A DNA stretch of 38,925 bases from assembly GCA_050303435.1 (NCBI GenBank), contig JBNLBT010000022.1:1-38925 (forward strand), given 5' to 3'. This DNA comes from JBNLBT01 sp050303435 (lineage in GTDB: Bacteria > Pseudomonadota > Gammaproteobacteria > Xanthomonadales > Marinicellaceae). Below, in pieces: positions 30,625 through 38,925 of this stretch. Position 1 is the stretch's first letter. The number at the start of each line of letters is the position of its first letter. The notes beneath the pieces were generated by a model that saw only the letters and a list, made by a program, of their open reading frames with translations, did no database searches and had not been told where the DNA came from. Made by a program: the position numbers and the translations under genes.

Positions 30625-33186
30625 TCAGTCCAAACCGTTGCGGAAGATCAAATCCAGTCCGGCGGCCTGATACAAAACGGCCACATCGTGCAGACTGTCT
30701 GCGGTGGATGCAAAAGGCGCGCCCGAGGTGCACATCGCCACACCCAGCACCGGTGGCACGGGGCTTTCGTCAAACACCACTTGCCCCTGGATTGTCGATC
30801 GATCAAAGCCGCTGCCATCAAGGTGTTGCGATATGCGTTGGGTATAGGCAGTCTGCATGTCGTGCACAAACAGGTCCCGTCGATTGTTGGTGTCATTATC
30901 AACCAGCGCGTCGCCGCTGGAAATGAAGCCAACGTGTCGGCCGCTGTGATCGATGGAAAGGCGGCTGGTCAGGGCGACGGGCAACTGGCCCGTGTGCGCC
31001 GCGCCCGCGGTGTCCTTGCTGATGAGTGTCAACTGCGCAGCAACGCGGTCGTACAGCAGCACTTGATGGCTGTTTTGCGCTGGATAGGTCTCGGCGGTGA
31101 GGTTGGTGGCAAACGATGTAAACGCCACGCGGCGGCCGTCACCGGAAATGCTCGCAAAGGCGCTGGCACCGTTGGCCGATTGACCGCCTGAGGCCTGGGA
31201 AATCAACTGCGGTGTGCCGCCCGGCCAATTGAGCATGAACACGTCCTGCGCGCCGTTGCTGTCGCCCGGGGTCAGGTTGCTGGCCATGGAGTCGAACACC
31301 ACCCAGGTGTCCGCGCCTTCGCCACCGATGTCCGGCGCGTCGCTGGGGGCGTTGGCTTCTGTTTGTGCGGGGCCGAGGTTGACGCGTTCAATGGTGCCGG
31401 CGGAATGGTCGTAGTAAAACACGTCCTTGGCGTTGTTCAGATCGTTGGCCACCAGCGTGGCGTCGCTGGAGGCGAACACCACATCGCCGTTGTTGTTGAC
31501 TTTGGGGGCGTCACCGCGCGCCACCTGGGTGTATACGCCGGATTGATGGTCGTACAAAAACACCACTTTTCCAAACACACTGACCTGGCCGAGGGGCTGT
31601 TCGAAAGCGGACGTGAAGGTCACGTAGCGGCCGTTGGCAGAGAGGTCCGCGCCATCACCAGAATAGGAGACTTTATGGCCAATGGGGATCTGCTGGCCGT
31701 TGCCGCGGTTGAGCAAGAACACGTCGTCTGTGTCGTTGATGTCGCTGCCATCAGGCTCGCTGTTGGACGCCGCGGTGCCGTAAATGGCCCAGTTCTGGTC
31801 GTCCGAGATGTGCACAAAACGGACCCGGTCAAGCAGATGGTCGATGCCATGATCTGCGGTGATTAGACCGTTGACATCCGCGCTCGAGGTCAGGTGGGCA
31901 TACAGCGTTTCGTGCGAGCCGGGGGCAAAGGGTGGATCGAGATTACTCGCCTTCGAAGCAAACACAATGACATCACCCGCCGCGTCCACCGAGGGTGAAT
32001 TGCTTTCTGTGTTACCAACATCGCCAAGGCTGTCCTGGCTGACCAAGGCATTCGTGCCAGTCATGACATCGTATGTGTACACGTCAAAAACGCCGTTGTC
32101 GTCGTTGGCAACGATTTGATCCGACTGGTGCCCGTAGGCCACCCGGTTGCCGTTGTCACTGATGTCAGTGACGCCGCCGCAATTTCCAAAAGTCAATTCA
32201 TTGCCGTTGGGGTCCAGGCTGATCCGTTGCAGACTGCCGAGGGTGTACAGAAATACATCGCTCAACTGATTGGTGTCGTTGCTGACCAGGTCGGACTGCG
32301 CTGAACAAAACACCGCCGTGCCGACGTCAGATGCGGACGCGGACAAGGACAACGTCTGGAAAAAGTTGAAGGCCGACGGGTCGCCGTTGGGTTGCACATC
32401 CAGCATCACCGTGGTGGCCAGATCCATGTCCCGCAGATACAGATGGTTGTTGCCACCGGATCCTGCTGGCAAAACGTCAGCGGCGCTGATGAACACAATG
32501 TAGCGGCCGCTGCCGGATGTGTCGATGATCAGGGCGTCGTCACTGGCCAGGCCGGTGTGCTTGACCGACACCAGTTCATAGGTGCCGGCGTTTCTGTTCT
32601 TGCGAAACACATTCACCAGCGTGTTGGGGTTGTTGACGATGTCATGGGTGCTGGCAAAGGTCAAGTATTGACCATCGCCCGATAGACCGATTTTGGAATT
32701 GAAGGTCTCAACGTCATAGCTCTGACCCATGCCCAATAAACTTTCATTGATCACCAGACCCGTCATGAGGTCTTTGGTGTACAGCATGTCGGTGCCGTTG
32801 GCGTCGGGCAGGGCGTTGTGATTACTGACGAAGCTGACGTAGCGACCATCGTTTGTGGGGGCCGTGAAATCCAGGATGATGCCCAGACCCAGTGGGTTGC
32901 CGGCGGCGTCGGTGCTGACCCGCACGATTTGATCCGTCTGCCGGTCGAGCATGAACACGTCGAATGAACGGTCGGTGTCGTTGGCCACCAGGTTGGTGGC
33001 ACGCGAACTGAATGTGAGGTATCGCCCGTTGCCGGACAGTTTGCCGGATACGACGGGATCATCGGGCACCGGACCGAGGTCCCGTTGCGGTGCAGATAAC
33101 AGATGCAGGCTTTGTCCCCACGACGCGTTGATGCAGATCAGCAGTGCGAACAGGCCCGTTTTCAATTGAAACGGTTTGAATAACAT
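30625..33186 (-). CDS. Large secreted beta-propeller-type protein with IFRNGLD tail
   Basis: The 853-residue protein has a signal peptide (MLFKPFQLKTGLFALLICINASWG). Many repeats of the TolB/PD40 type follow, with the pattern ISGDGRRVAFTSFATNL...D...VFLYDRVAG...L.S (for example LSGNGRYLTFSSRATNLVAND, SANGRYVTFTSAFEQ, VFASSDATLVANDLNNAKDVFYYD). The repeats suggest one or two beta-propellers outside the cytoplasm, probably for binding; no catalytic motif is seen. The C-terminus LDLIFRNGLD resembles the end of the secreted beta-helix protein at the right edge (GTIFRANFD). AGGAG seven bases before the ATG supports the start. GC-rich hairpin downstream; single-gene unit. Confidence 0.83.
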   Translation of the reverse strand: MLFKPFQLKTGLFALLICINASWGQSLHLLSAPQRDLGPVPDDPVVSGKLSGNGRYLTFSSRATNLVANDTDRSFDVFMLDRQTDQIVRVSTDAAGNPLGLGIILDFTAPTNDGRYVSFVSNHNALPDANGTDMLYTKDLMTGLVINESLLGMGQSYDVETFNSKIGLSGDGQYLTFASTHDIVNNPNTLVNVFRKNRNAGTYELVSVKHTGLASDDALIIDTSGSGRYIVFISAADVLPAGSGGNNHLYLRDMDLATTVMLDVQPNGDPSAFNFFQTLSLSASASDVGTAVFCSAQSDLVSNDTNQLSDVFLYTLGSLQRISLDPNGNELTFGNCGGVTDISDNGNRVAYGHQSDQIVANDDNGVFDVYTYDVMTGTNALVSQDSLGDVGNTESNSPSVDAAGDVIVFASKASNLDPPFAPGSHETLYAHLTSSADVNGLITADHGIDHLLDRVRFVHISDDQNWAIYGTAASNSEPDGSDINDTDDVFLLNRGNGQQIPIGHKVSYSGDGADLSANGRYVTFTSAFEQPLGQVSVFGKVVFLYDHQSGVYTQVARGDAPKVNNNGDVVFASSDATLVANDLNNAKDVFYYDHSAGTIERVNLGPAQTEANAPSDAPDIGGEGADTWVVFDSMASNLTPGDSNGAQDVFMLNWPGGTPQLISQASGGQSANGASAFASISGDGRRVAFTSFATNLTAETYPAQNSHQVLLYDRVAAQLTLISKDTAGAAHTGQLPVALTSRLSIDHSGRHVGFISSGDALVDNDTNNRRDLFVHDMQTAYTQRISQHLDGSGFDRSTIQGQVVFDESPVPPVLGVAMCTSGAPFASTADSLHDVAVLYQAAGLDLIFRNGLD

Positions 33187-33438
33187 TGGATGTCTCCTGA
33201 CAGTTTATATTTTGTAATTTATTATGCGTGTGATGGTCACATGATTTGGCATTGAACAGAAAAAAAATAAATGTGCACAAAAAATGCAAAACAACCCCCA
33301 TATTGTGGTTTCAAAAACAGAAAATGTAAACCGATGCGCCGTATTTATTCAGTCAACCGGCTCCCAATGGCCTGGCTTTCATGCGAGAGAAAGGTGTTTG
33401 AGTCCATGCAGTGCATGCATATTCCATTAAATTGAAGC

Positions 33439-34263
33439 ATGAATGACCCCAAAGTATTGATCGGCACATTGACGGTGGTGGCGCTGCTGTTTGTAGCCTT
33501 GTGGGCGCGCGGATTCGTGCGTGATCGGCGCCGTCGACGCGTCTTTGAATTGCCGTTTCCTGAACCCTGGCAAGCCATCCTGAAACAGAAATTTCCGCTG
33601 TACAACCGGTTGCCGGAGGATTTGCGGCAGCAGTTGCACGGACACATGAACGTGTTCCTCAGCGAAAAATACTTCACCGGCCACAACGGCCTGGAAATCA
33701 CCGACACCGTGCGTGTGGTGATTGCCGCGCAGGCGTGCATTCTTTTATTGAACCGCAAGACCCGCTACTTTCCGCATTTGAAGACCATTCGCGTATACCC
33801 CGGGGCCTTCACGCAGCGGCGCGATGCGCACGGCGCGGCCGATGAAGTCGGCCCGGTGCGACTGGGTGAATCCTGGCACCGCGGTCCGGTGGTGCTGTCC
33901 TGGTCCGACAGCGAACACGGCGCGCGCGTGTCGGCCGACGGGCACAACGTGGTGATGCATGAGTTTGCCCATCAACTGGACCAGGAGGACGGCGAATCCG
34001 ATGGCGCGCCGCAAATGCCGCCGGGGCACTACCGCACCTGGGGCAAGGTGTTGTCTCGCGAATTCAATGCCCTGCGCATCAAGGCCGAACTGGGTCAATC
34101 CAGCTGGATTGATCAATACGGCGCCACCAACGCGGCGGAGTTTTTTGCCGTCATCACGGAACATTTCATTGAGCAGCCCGAAGAATTTCTGCAGCGCCAC
34201 CCGCAGTTGTATCAGGCACTGAAAGGGTACTACCGCATCGACCCGGTCAGCTGGCGCGGTTGA
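33439..34263 (+). CDS. mtfA: MtfA-type zinc-dependent peptidase
   Basis: The 274-residue protein has an N-terminal TM helix (residues about 5-24) followed by a basic stretch (RDRRRRR), then the MtfA domain: FPLYNRLPEDLRQQLHGHMNVFLSEK, the zincin motif HEFAHQLDQEDG (HEFAH 174-178) and AAEFFAVITEHFIEQPEEF with the downstream Glu that completes metal binding. E. coli MtfA is a cytoplasmic peptidase that also interacts with the glucose-PTS repressor Mlc. This version, like many proteobacterial homologs, carries the extra membrane anchor. Only a weak ribosome-binding site (GAAG) is seen. The next gene on the right is convergent, 12 bases away. Confidence 0.93.
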   Translation: MNDPKVLIGTLTVVALLFVALWARGFVRDRRRRRVFELPFPEPWQAILKQKFPLYNRLPEDLRQQLHGHMNVFLSEKYFTGHNGLEITDTVRVVIAAQACILLLNRKTRYFPHLKTIRVYPGAFTQRRDAHGAADEVGPVRLGESWHRGPVVLSWSDSEHGARVSADGHNVVMHEFAHQLDQEDGESDGAPQMPPGHYRTWGKVLSREFNALRIKAELGQSSWIDQYGATNAAEFFAVITEHFIEQPEEFLQRHPQLYQALKGYYRIDPVSWRG

Positions 34264-34275
34264 GCGTCAGCGTGC

Positions 34276-35223
34276 TTACAGGTATTCGAGTGCCGGCCCC
34301 GTGGGCACAATCCGGTTCGGGTTGATCATCGTGTGGCTTTCGTAGTAGTGCTGTTTGATGTGTTTGAAGTTCACCGTGTCGGACACGCCGGGGTGTCGAT
34401 ACAAGGCGCCCACATAGCGCGCGGTGTGCGGGTAATCGGCGATGCGTTTTAAATTGCATTTGAAATGTCCGTGGTACACCGCGTCAAAGCGAATCAGGGT
34501 GGTGAACAGCCGCCAGTCGGCCTCGGTCAGCGTGTCTCCGCACAGGTAAGGCTGGCGTGAAAGGATGGATTCCACCCAGTCCAGGGCTTTGAACAGCGCC
34601 GTGAAGTTTTCCTCATACACCGACTGACGGGTGGCGAAACCTGTTTTGTACACGCCGTTGTTGATGTCGCTGTAGACCCGTGCATTGATCGATTCAATCT
34701 GTTGCAGCATCTCGGCGGGGCAGAGATCGCCCGGGCGCGCACCGAGCCCATCAAAGGCGCTGTTGAACATGCGAATGATTTCTGCCGATTCATTGCTGAC
34801 GATGGTGTTCTGGTGCATGTCCCACAACACCGGCACGGTGACGCGTCCGCTGTAATCGGCTTTGGCGTGGGTGTAAATCTGGTGCAGGAAATCCGCGCCG
34901 AACAATGGATCATCGTCGCCGTCCTGACCAAATTCCCAGCCATTTTCAAGCATCAGCCAGTGCACCACGGTCACCGGAATGAAGTCTTGCAGGCCTTTCA
35001 GAGCGCGAAAGATTAAAGTCCGGTGTGCCCAGGGACAGGCGAGTGAAACGTACAGACGATAGCGATCTTTCTCTGCCTTGAAACCGCCGCTGCCGGACGG
35101 GCCGGGCGCGCCATCGGCCGTGACCCAGTTGCGAAACGCCGCTTCACTGCGCTTGAACTTGCCGTCGTTTTCTTCGGTGTCGTACCATTGATCGTGCCAT
35201 TGGCCGTCAATCAGTAAACCCAT
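34276..35223 (-). CDS. yqjG: Glutathionyl-hydroquinone reductase (GST xi class)
   Basis: The 315-residue protein has the thioredoxin-like N-terminal and helical C-terminal GST domains of the YqjG/PcpF family. Visible are the catalytic SLACPWAHRT (Cys63), GRVTVPVLWD, IVSNESAEIIRMF, NNGVYKTGFATRQ and LTEADWRLFTTLIRFD. Such enzymes reduce glutathionyl-hydroquinones with glutathione, removing adducts formed from quinones. The length and motifs are typical. A near-perfect GGAGG lies nine bases before the ATG at 35223. It is a single-gene unit; no quinone-degradation genes are near. Confidence 0.94.
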   Translation of the reverse strand: MGLLIDGQWHDQWYDTEENDGKFKRSEAAFRNWVTADGAPGPSGSGGFKAEKDRYRLYVSLACPWAHRTLIFRALKGLQDFIPVTVVHWLMLENGWEFGQDGDDDPLFGADFLHQIYTHAKADYSGRVTVPVLWDMHQNTIVSNESAEIIRMFNSAFDGLGARPGDLCPAEMLQQIESINARVYSDINNGVYKTGFATRQSVYEENFTALFKALDWVESILSRQPYLCGDTLTEADWRLFTTLIRFDAVYHGHFKCNLKRIADYPHTARYVGALYRHPGVSDTVNFKHIKQHYYESHTMINPNRIVPTGPALEYL

Positions 35224-35300
35224 GAACCTGTCCTCCGATTGTGTATATTCAAGTCAATTGATTGTAATGGATGGCTGTGAAGCCGGCGTGAGGCAGGTGT

Positions 35301-37547
35301 TCATTGCAGCGCCGTTTCGATGCGGTTTTGCAGTGCCTGCAGTTCCGGGGACCAGCGCTGGTTGTAGGCGTGCCGCGCCTTTTCTATGGCCACGCGCGCC
35401 GAGATGGCATCGCCGCTGAGCAGCAGGGCTTCGGCCATCAGGCTGTGAAACGGATGCGCGATGTTGTCATTCACCTCAATTGATTGCAGCCGCTGCAAGG
35501 CCTGTTGCGGGTGTTCGGGCAAATCCTGTTGTGCCAGCAACATGTCCAGCCGTTGTACAAACCCCGGGTCATTGGCAGCATCAGGTTGCGTTCGCAGATT
35601 CTGTAAGTAGGCTCGCGCCGCCTCTGACTGGCCACTGGCGTTCAGATAGCGCACTTTGAGCGGCACAAAACTGTGCTGGATGCTGTTTTTCTGTTGCATG
35701 GATTCCAGCAGCTCCACCCAATGGACTGCGCCAATCAAATCGCCTTGTGCCAGCGCCAGTTGCAGGGACAGCACCCGATGCGTTTCCAGCGTGGGGATCG
35801 AATCAGACACCTCGGCCATGGCCCGGTGCCGTTCGATGTGTTGCGCGGCGGCTTCCAGATCGCCGCGTTCCAATGCGGCCTGGGCGGCCCACTGGTGCGC
35901 GTGCTGCTGGCCGTCGAGCGACCCGAGTTCGATGGCCAGATCCAGCATTTCGGCGATTGCGGTGGACGCCGCGTCAAAACGGCCACGGGTGATCTGCAAT
36001 TTCACCTGAGAATCCAGCACACTGAGCAGGCCACGCTTGTTGTTCAGGGCATCGGCGATCTCACGCGCTTTGTCGATGTGTGTTTCGGCCGCGTTCAATT
36101 GCCCATTGGCCATGTAAAAATACGACAGGCGGCCGTGCACCAGACCCTGTCGCTGTCGGTCGCCGAGTTGTTCAAACAGCGCCAGCGATTGATGCAACAG
36201 GGTTTTGGCCTCCGGCATGTTTTGGCGCGACAATTGGATGCCGGCGCGGGTGAACAGCGCAATGGCTGCGTATTCCGGGTGCGTCTTCGGGTTCAATGAC
36301 GTGGACAGGTCGGTCAGCTCGGCCAGGGCTTCCTCGTAGCGGCCCTGACGGTACAGCGCGGTGGCCAGGTTCAGCCGCGCCGGATACAGTCCCGGTGTGT
36401 CTTGCAACACCTCTCTGAACGCCGCTTCGGCGTCCTGCAGGCGCGATTGCATCAACAGAATGGAGGCCAGCTCATTGTCAATGGCTGCGCGCAGGCGGGG
36501 GTGCAGATTGAGCGACTTCATGGCTTCAAGTTGCGCCGCGGATTCATCGTAGCGGGCGTGTTTGCGCAGCGTTTTGGCCAACGCCAGTCGCGCCAGGTTG
36601 AAGGTCGGCTGCTGTTGCAGGCACAATTCAAAAAATTCAATGGCTTGTGCGTTTTCTCCGACTCCGGCGTGCGCCAGACCGCGCAGATAGGTTTCAACCA
36701 GATAGTCGTCTTCTGGCAGGGCGTCGCGCATGAGTTCTGTTTCAATCGACGCGTCGCTGTTGTGTTCGCTGATCCAGTCCGCGGCCTGGCGCAACACGCG
36801 GTGCAGATGCCGATCAACCAAGCGGGTCTCGCTGCGGGTTTTGTCGCCGTGAATCAGCAGCAGGTGAATTTCATGCCCTTCGGGCACTGCGCGGGTGTGC
36901 ACTTCCACGGTTTTCAATTGCGGGTTCATTTGCCACAGCCGTTCCGCCAATTGGTCCTGTTGCCCGCGTTCGGGTGTGCGATCCAGCGACACCACATCGT
37001 TGCGGCCCGACAAGCCCAACACTTCTGTCAGATGCCGTTGCACGGCCGGATTCACTGGATCTTGCAGCACCGATCCTGCGCTGCTCTGAAACAGTAAAAT
37101 GCGGTGCTGTTCGGCTTGCGCGGTGTTGCTCACCGGCCACATAAGGTACAACGCAGCGATGCCCAGGACCAGTGCCGGCGTCAGCAACCAGGTGGCGCGC
37201 AGTTGACCGCCCTTTACCCGCGGTGCCGCGCCGTTGATCGGCTCAATTTTGAGCGACTGGTTGAGCATGAAGCCTTTGCCGCGGTGGGTGACGATCAATT
37301 CCTGTTGCGGTTCTACGGCTTCGAAGGCCTGGCGAATCTGGGTGAGAATCTGTTGCACCGCGTTGTCGGACACCACGGTTTTCCACACGTGCTCCATGAG
37401 CGCGTCGTAGGTGACCATTTGATCGCGGTTTTGCAGGAAATAATTCAACGCGTGCATGCTGCGCGCGCGCAACTTACGGCTGCGCCCCTGACCCTGAAAG
37501 GCGCCGATCTCGCTGTCGTACTCAACCGAACCCAGCCGATAACGCAT
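35301..37547 (-). CDS. CadC-like winged-helix / TM / TPR transcription regulator
   Basis: The 748-residue protein starts with an OmpR-type winged-helix domain (about 3-96; SMHALNYFLQNRDQMVTYDALMEHVW, the recognition region DNAVQQILTQIRQAF and the wing HRGKGFML). A linker, one TM helix (about 119-138) and a large periplasmic region of TPR-like repeats follow (EEALAELTDLS, DLEAAAQHIERH and similar). The layout is that of membrane-bound one-component regulators such as CadC and ToxR, in which the periplasmic part senses and the cytoplasmic part binds DNA. A poor promoter with TATAGT at 37575-37580 lies upstream. Targets are unknown. It has no NTPase module, unlike the protein at 21211. Confidence 0.88.
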   Translation of the reverse strand: MRYRLGSVEYDSEIGAFQGQGRSRKLRARSMHALNYFLQNRDQMVTYDALMEHVWKTVVSDNAVQQILTQIRQAFEAVEPQQELIVTHRGKGFMLNQSLKIEPINGAAPRVKGGQLRATWLLTPALVLGIAALYLMWPVSNTAQAEQHRILLFQSSAGSVLQDPVNPAVQRHLTEVLGLSGRNDVVSLDRTPERGQQDQLAERLWQMNPQLKTVEVHTRAVPEGHEIHLLLIHGDKTRSETRLVDRHLHRVLRQAADWISEHNSDASIETELMRDALPEDDYLVETYLRGLAHAGVGENAQAIEFFELCLQQQPTFNLARLALAKTLRKHARYDESAAQLEAMKSLNLHPRLRAAIDNELASILLMQSRLQDAEAAFREVLQDTPGLYPARLNLATALYRQGRYEEALAELTDLSTSLNPKTHPEYAAIALFTRAGIQLSRQNMPEAKTLLHQSLALFEQLGDRQRQGLVHGRLSYFYMANGQLNAAETHIDKAREIADALNNKRGLLSVLDSQVKLQITRGRFDAASTAIAEMLDLAIELGSLDGQQHAHQWAAQAALERGDLEAAAQHIERHRAMAEVSDSIPTLETHRVLSLQLALAQGDLIGAVHWVELLESMQQKNSIQHSFVPLKVRYLNASGQSEAARAYLQNLRTQPDAANDPGFVQRLDMLLAQQDLPEHPQQALQRLQSIEVNDNIAHPFHSLMAEALLLSGDAISARVAIEKARHAYNQRWSPELQALQNRIETALQ

Positions 37548-37644
37548 GTATGGTGTGTTTGCCTGAAAAGCAAAACTATACTCAAGTCAGGGGCAAAATC
37601 CCAGTTTTTTTGTGTTCAATGCGGCGCCTTGAAGCGGGCCGAAA

Positions 37645-38925
37645 TCAGTCAAAGTTGGCCCTGAAAATCGTCCCGCGCGTGTAATCGTCGGCGCCGATGC
37701 GCGCGGTCGTTGCATCGCGCAACTCACCGTCGATGTCGTGGGTCACGGTGTTCACTGCAGGGGTTTGCAGATTGGGGTCGCCGTGCTGCGCATCGCTCAG
37801 ATGCAGATCGCCGGCGGCCTCATCGATGAAATCAATGTCCTGATTATGCGAAAACAGATCCAGGTTCAATGCCGCGTGCAGGGCGCCAAGGTCGTCGTAT
37901 TCCACGCCGCCGATGTGAATCATCCGCGGTGATTCCGAATAGTAGATGTTGTGGTCCGAGCTGGTTAAATCGCTGACTTCTTCGACCCACAGGGCGTGGC
38001 GGTCGTTGCTGGAAATGCGGTTGATCAGGATGTTGTTGCGGCTGTGGATGTTGGGCGTTGGTGGCAGCACATTGATGAACAGGGCGGCCACTGGAGAGCT
38101 GGGCACCGCCACCGTACCATCCACCACCAGGGTGTTGTGCTGCAGCCGAACGTTGTTCGTTTCGGAACTGAGATTGACGGCAATGGCGCCGGCAATGACA
38201 AAATTGTTGCGCACCATTGACTCGCTGATGCCGTCGTCGTTGATGTAACTCAATTCGATGCCCCTGGAGCCATCATTGCTCTCCATCATCAAAAACACAT
38301 TGCCGTCGATCAGGCTGTCATTGACGCGGAACAGGCGCAGGCCTTTGTTGCCAAAATTGTCATTGAAGATCCAGTTGCCCACCACGTTGAGCCCATCAAT
38401 AAAATTGCCTTTAATGACATAGAATGACGCCACCGAATCCTGACCAATGAAAAAGTTGTTGCGGACATCAACTTCACTGCTGTATTCGAAAGGATAGTTC
38501 TCCAGAGTGATGCCGCCACGCCCGCCGACGAACACGTTGTTGCGAATTTTGATGTCGTTGAGTCGGCTGTTGGTGATCGCGGATATGCCCGACGCCAGAT
38601 CAGGAAAGGCGGTCGAATCGGTGGTGTGTAATTGCAACAGATTGTTTGCAATGCGCAGGTGGGAGTTGACGCCTTCCAGTTGAATGACATTGCCGTAATC
38701 GGTCGTGCCGGTCAGCAATAAATTGAAATGTTCAATGTGGATGTATTGCGCTTCCATGAGACGAATCATCCAGTTGTCCAAGACGGTGGTCACGGTGTGT
38801 GTGAACAGCGGCGGGTTGGACGGGTCCTGTGCCATCAATGTGACAACATCGTCGGCTTCGCCGTGGCGCTGAATCTCTGACACGGTGATGTGCAGTGGGT
38901 ACAGCCCCGGCTTGACCTGCAGTTG
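37645..38925 (-). CDS. Secreted right-handed parallel beta-helix protein, 3' part (5' end outside window)
   Basis: The frame is open to the right edge (the in-frame GTG at 38883 is internal: preceding codons read LQVKPGLYPLHIT), so the start is not visible. About 426 residues are present. Repeats of the type IRNNVFVGGRGGITLENYP, VRNNFFIGQDS, VVGNWIFNDNFGNKGLRLF and LIDGNVFLMMESNDGSRGIEL are typical of pectate-lyase-like parallel beta-helices (NosD/Beta_helix). The end is DIDGELRDATTARIGADDY followed by the tail TRGTIFRANFD, similar to the propeller protein at 30625. It is probably surface-bound or secreted, perhaps acting on or binding polysaccharide. No active-site residues can be assigned. 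Confidence 0.85.
   Translation of the reverse strand, partial: QLQVKPGLYPLHITVSEIQRHGEADDVVTLMAQDPSNPPLFTHTVTTVLDNWMIRLMEAQYIHIEHFNLLLTGTTDYGNVIQLEGVNSHLRIANNLLQLHTTDSTAFPDLASGISAITNSRLNDIKIRNNVFVGGRGGITLENYPFEYSSEVDVRNNFFIGQDSVASFYVIKGNFIDGLNVVGNWIFNDNFGNKGLRLFRVNDSLIDGNVFLMMESNDGSRGIELSYINDDGISESMVRNNFVIAGAIAVNLSSETNNVRLQHNTLVVDGTVAVPSSPVAALFINVLPPTPNIHSRNNILINRISSNDRHALWVEEVSDLTSSDHNIYYSESPRMIHIGGVEYDDLGALHAALNLDLFSHNQDIDFIDEAAGDLHLSDAQHGDPNLQTPAVNTVTHDIDGELRDATTARIGADDYTRGTIFRANFD

Noticed and set aside
29497..31191. A 564-codon plus-strand frame opposite trxB and the propeller gene.
   Set aside because: It spans two unrelated minus-strand genes, a promoter and a terminator hairpin; composition is that of a mirror frame.
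1..38925. Search for tRNA, rRNA, CRISPR arrays, insertion sequences and integrase or attachment sites.
   Set aside because: No cloverleaf, regularly spaced repeat, transposase or integrase was recognised by eye; faint or partial elements cannot be excluded without computation.

Overview
The window (about 57% GC, genes on both strands, no rRNA, tRNA, CRISPR or insertion sequence seen) looks like chromosomal DNA of a gammaproteobacterium. The SerA form of 410 residues with a C-terminal ACT domain, MtfA, Aat, TrxB, an RND pump, several TPR signalling proteins with winged-helix or kinase heads, and secreted proteins ending in an IFR..D tail together suggest a relative of the Wenzhouxiangella/Marinicella/Lysobacterales groups. 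That placement is inference.

Left part (1-12403): the 3' end of ferrochelatase (hemH) converges on an RND efflux pair (membrane fusion protein and transporter, ATGA overlap). Next come serA and, divergently across only 40 bp, a FAD-linked D-2-hydroxyglutarate dehydrogenase, a known metabolic partner of SerA. A membrane Ser/Thr kinase with TPRs follows. Its 3' part has clearly lower GC than its 5' part. Downstream lie two tandem paralogous secreted proteins of unknown function, and between them a decayed copy of the kinase C-terminus. This suggests duplication or exchange of a kinase-tail plus partner cassette.

Middle (12404-20137, minus strand): a PAS-GGDEF-EAL protein, then the most notable locus, a tightly overlapping six-gene operon (14318-20137). 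It encodes a sulfotransferase-fold protein, an APS-kinase-like protein, a SAM methyltransferase, a PEP-synthase-like glutamine kinase, a class I glutamine amidotransferase and a nucleotidyltransferase. Four of these match the Campylobacter jejuni Cj1415-Cj1418 set that makes the capsule O-methyl phosphoramidate donor (Gln -> phosphoglutamine -> glutamyl-CDP-amidate -> CDP-amidate -> 3'-phospho-CDP-amidate). The sulfotransferase-fold protein, with an atypical phosphosulfate-binding loop, is a natural candidate for the phosphoramidate transferase, because the kinase product resembles PAPS. No capsule genes lie in the window, so the acceptor is unknown.

Right part (20138-38925): a small secreted Cys-containing protein whose promoter is flanked by two 16-bp inverted repeats; a winged-helix/nSTAND-NTPase/TM/TPR protein translationally coupled to a small unknown protein; a large cytochrome with a P460-like N-terminal region and six CXXCH motifs; a DUF1203-like protein; aat; trxB; a large secreted beta-propeller-type protein; mtfA; a glutathionyl-hydroquinone reductase; a CadC-like winged-helix/TPR regulator; and the 3' part of a secreted parallel beta-helix protein. 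Several gene ends carry long perfect GC-rich hairpins.
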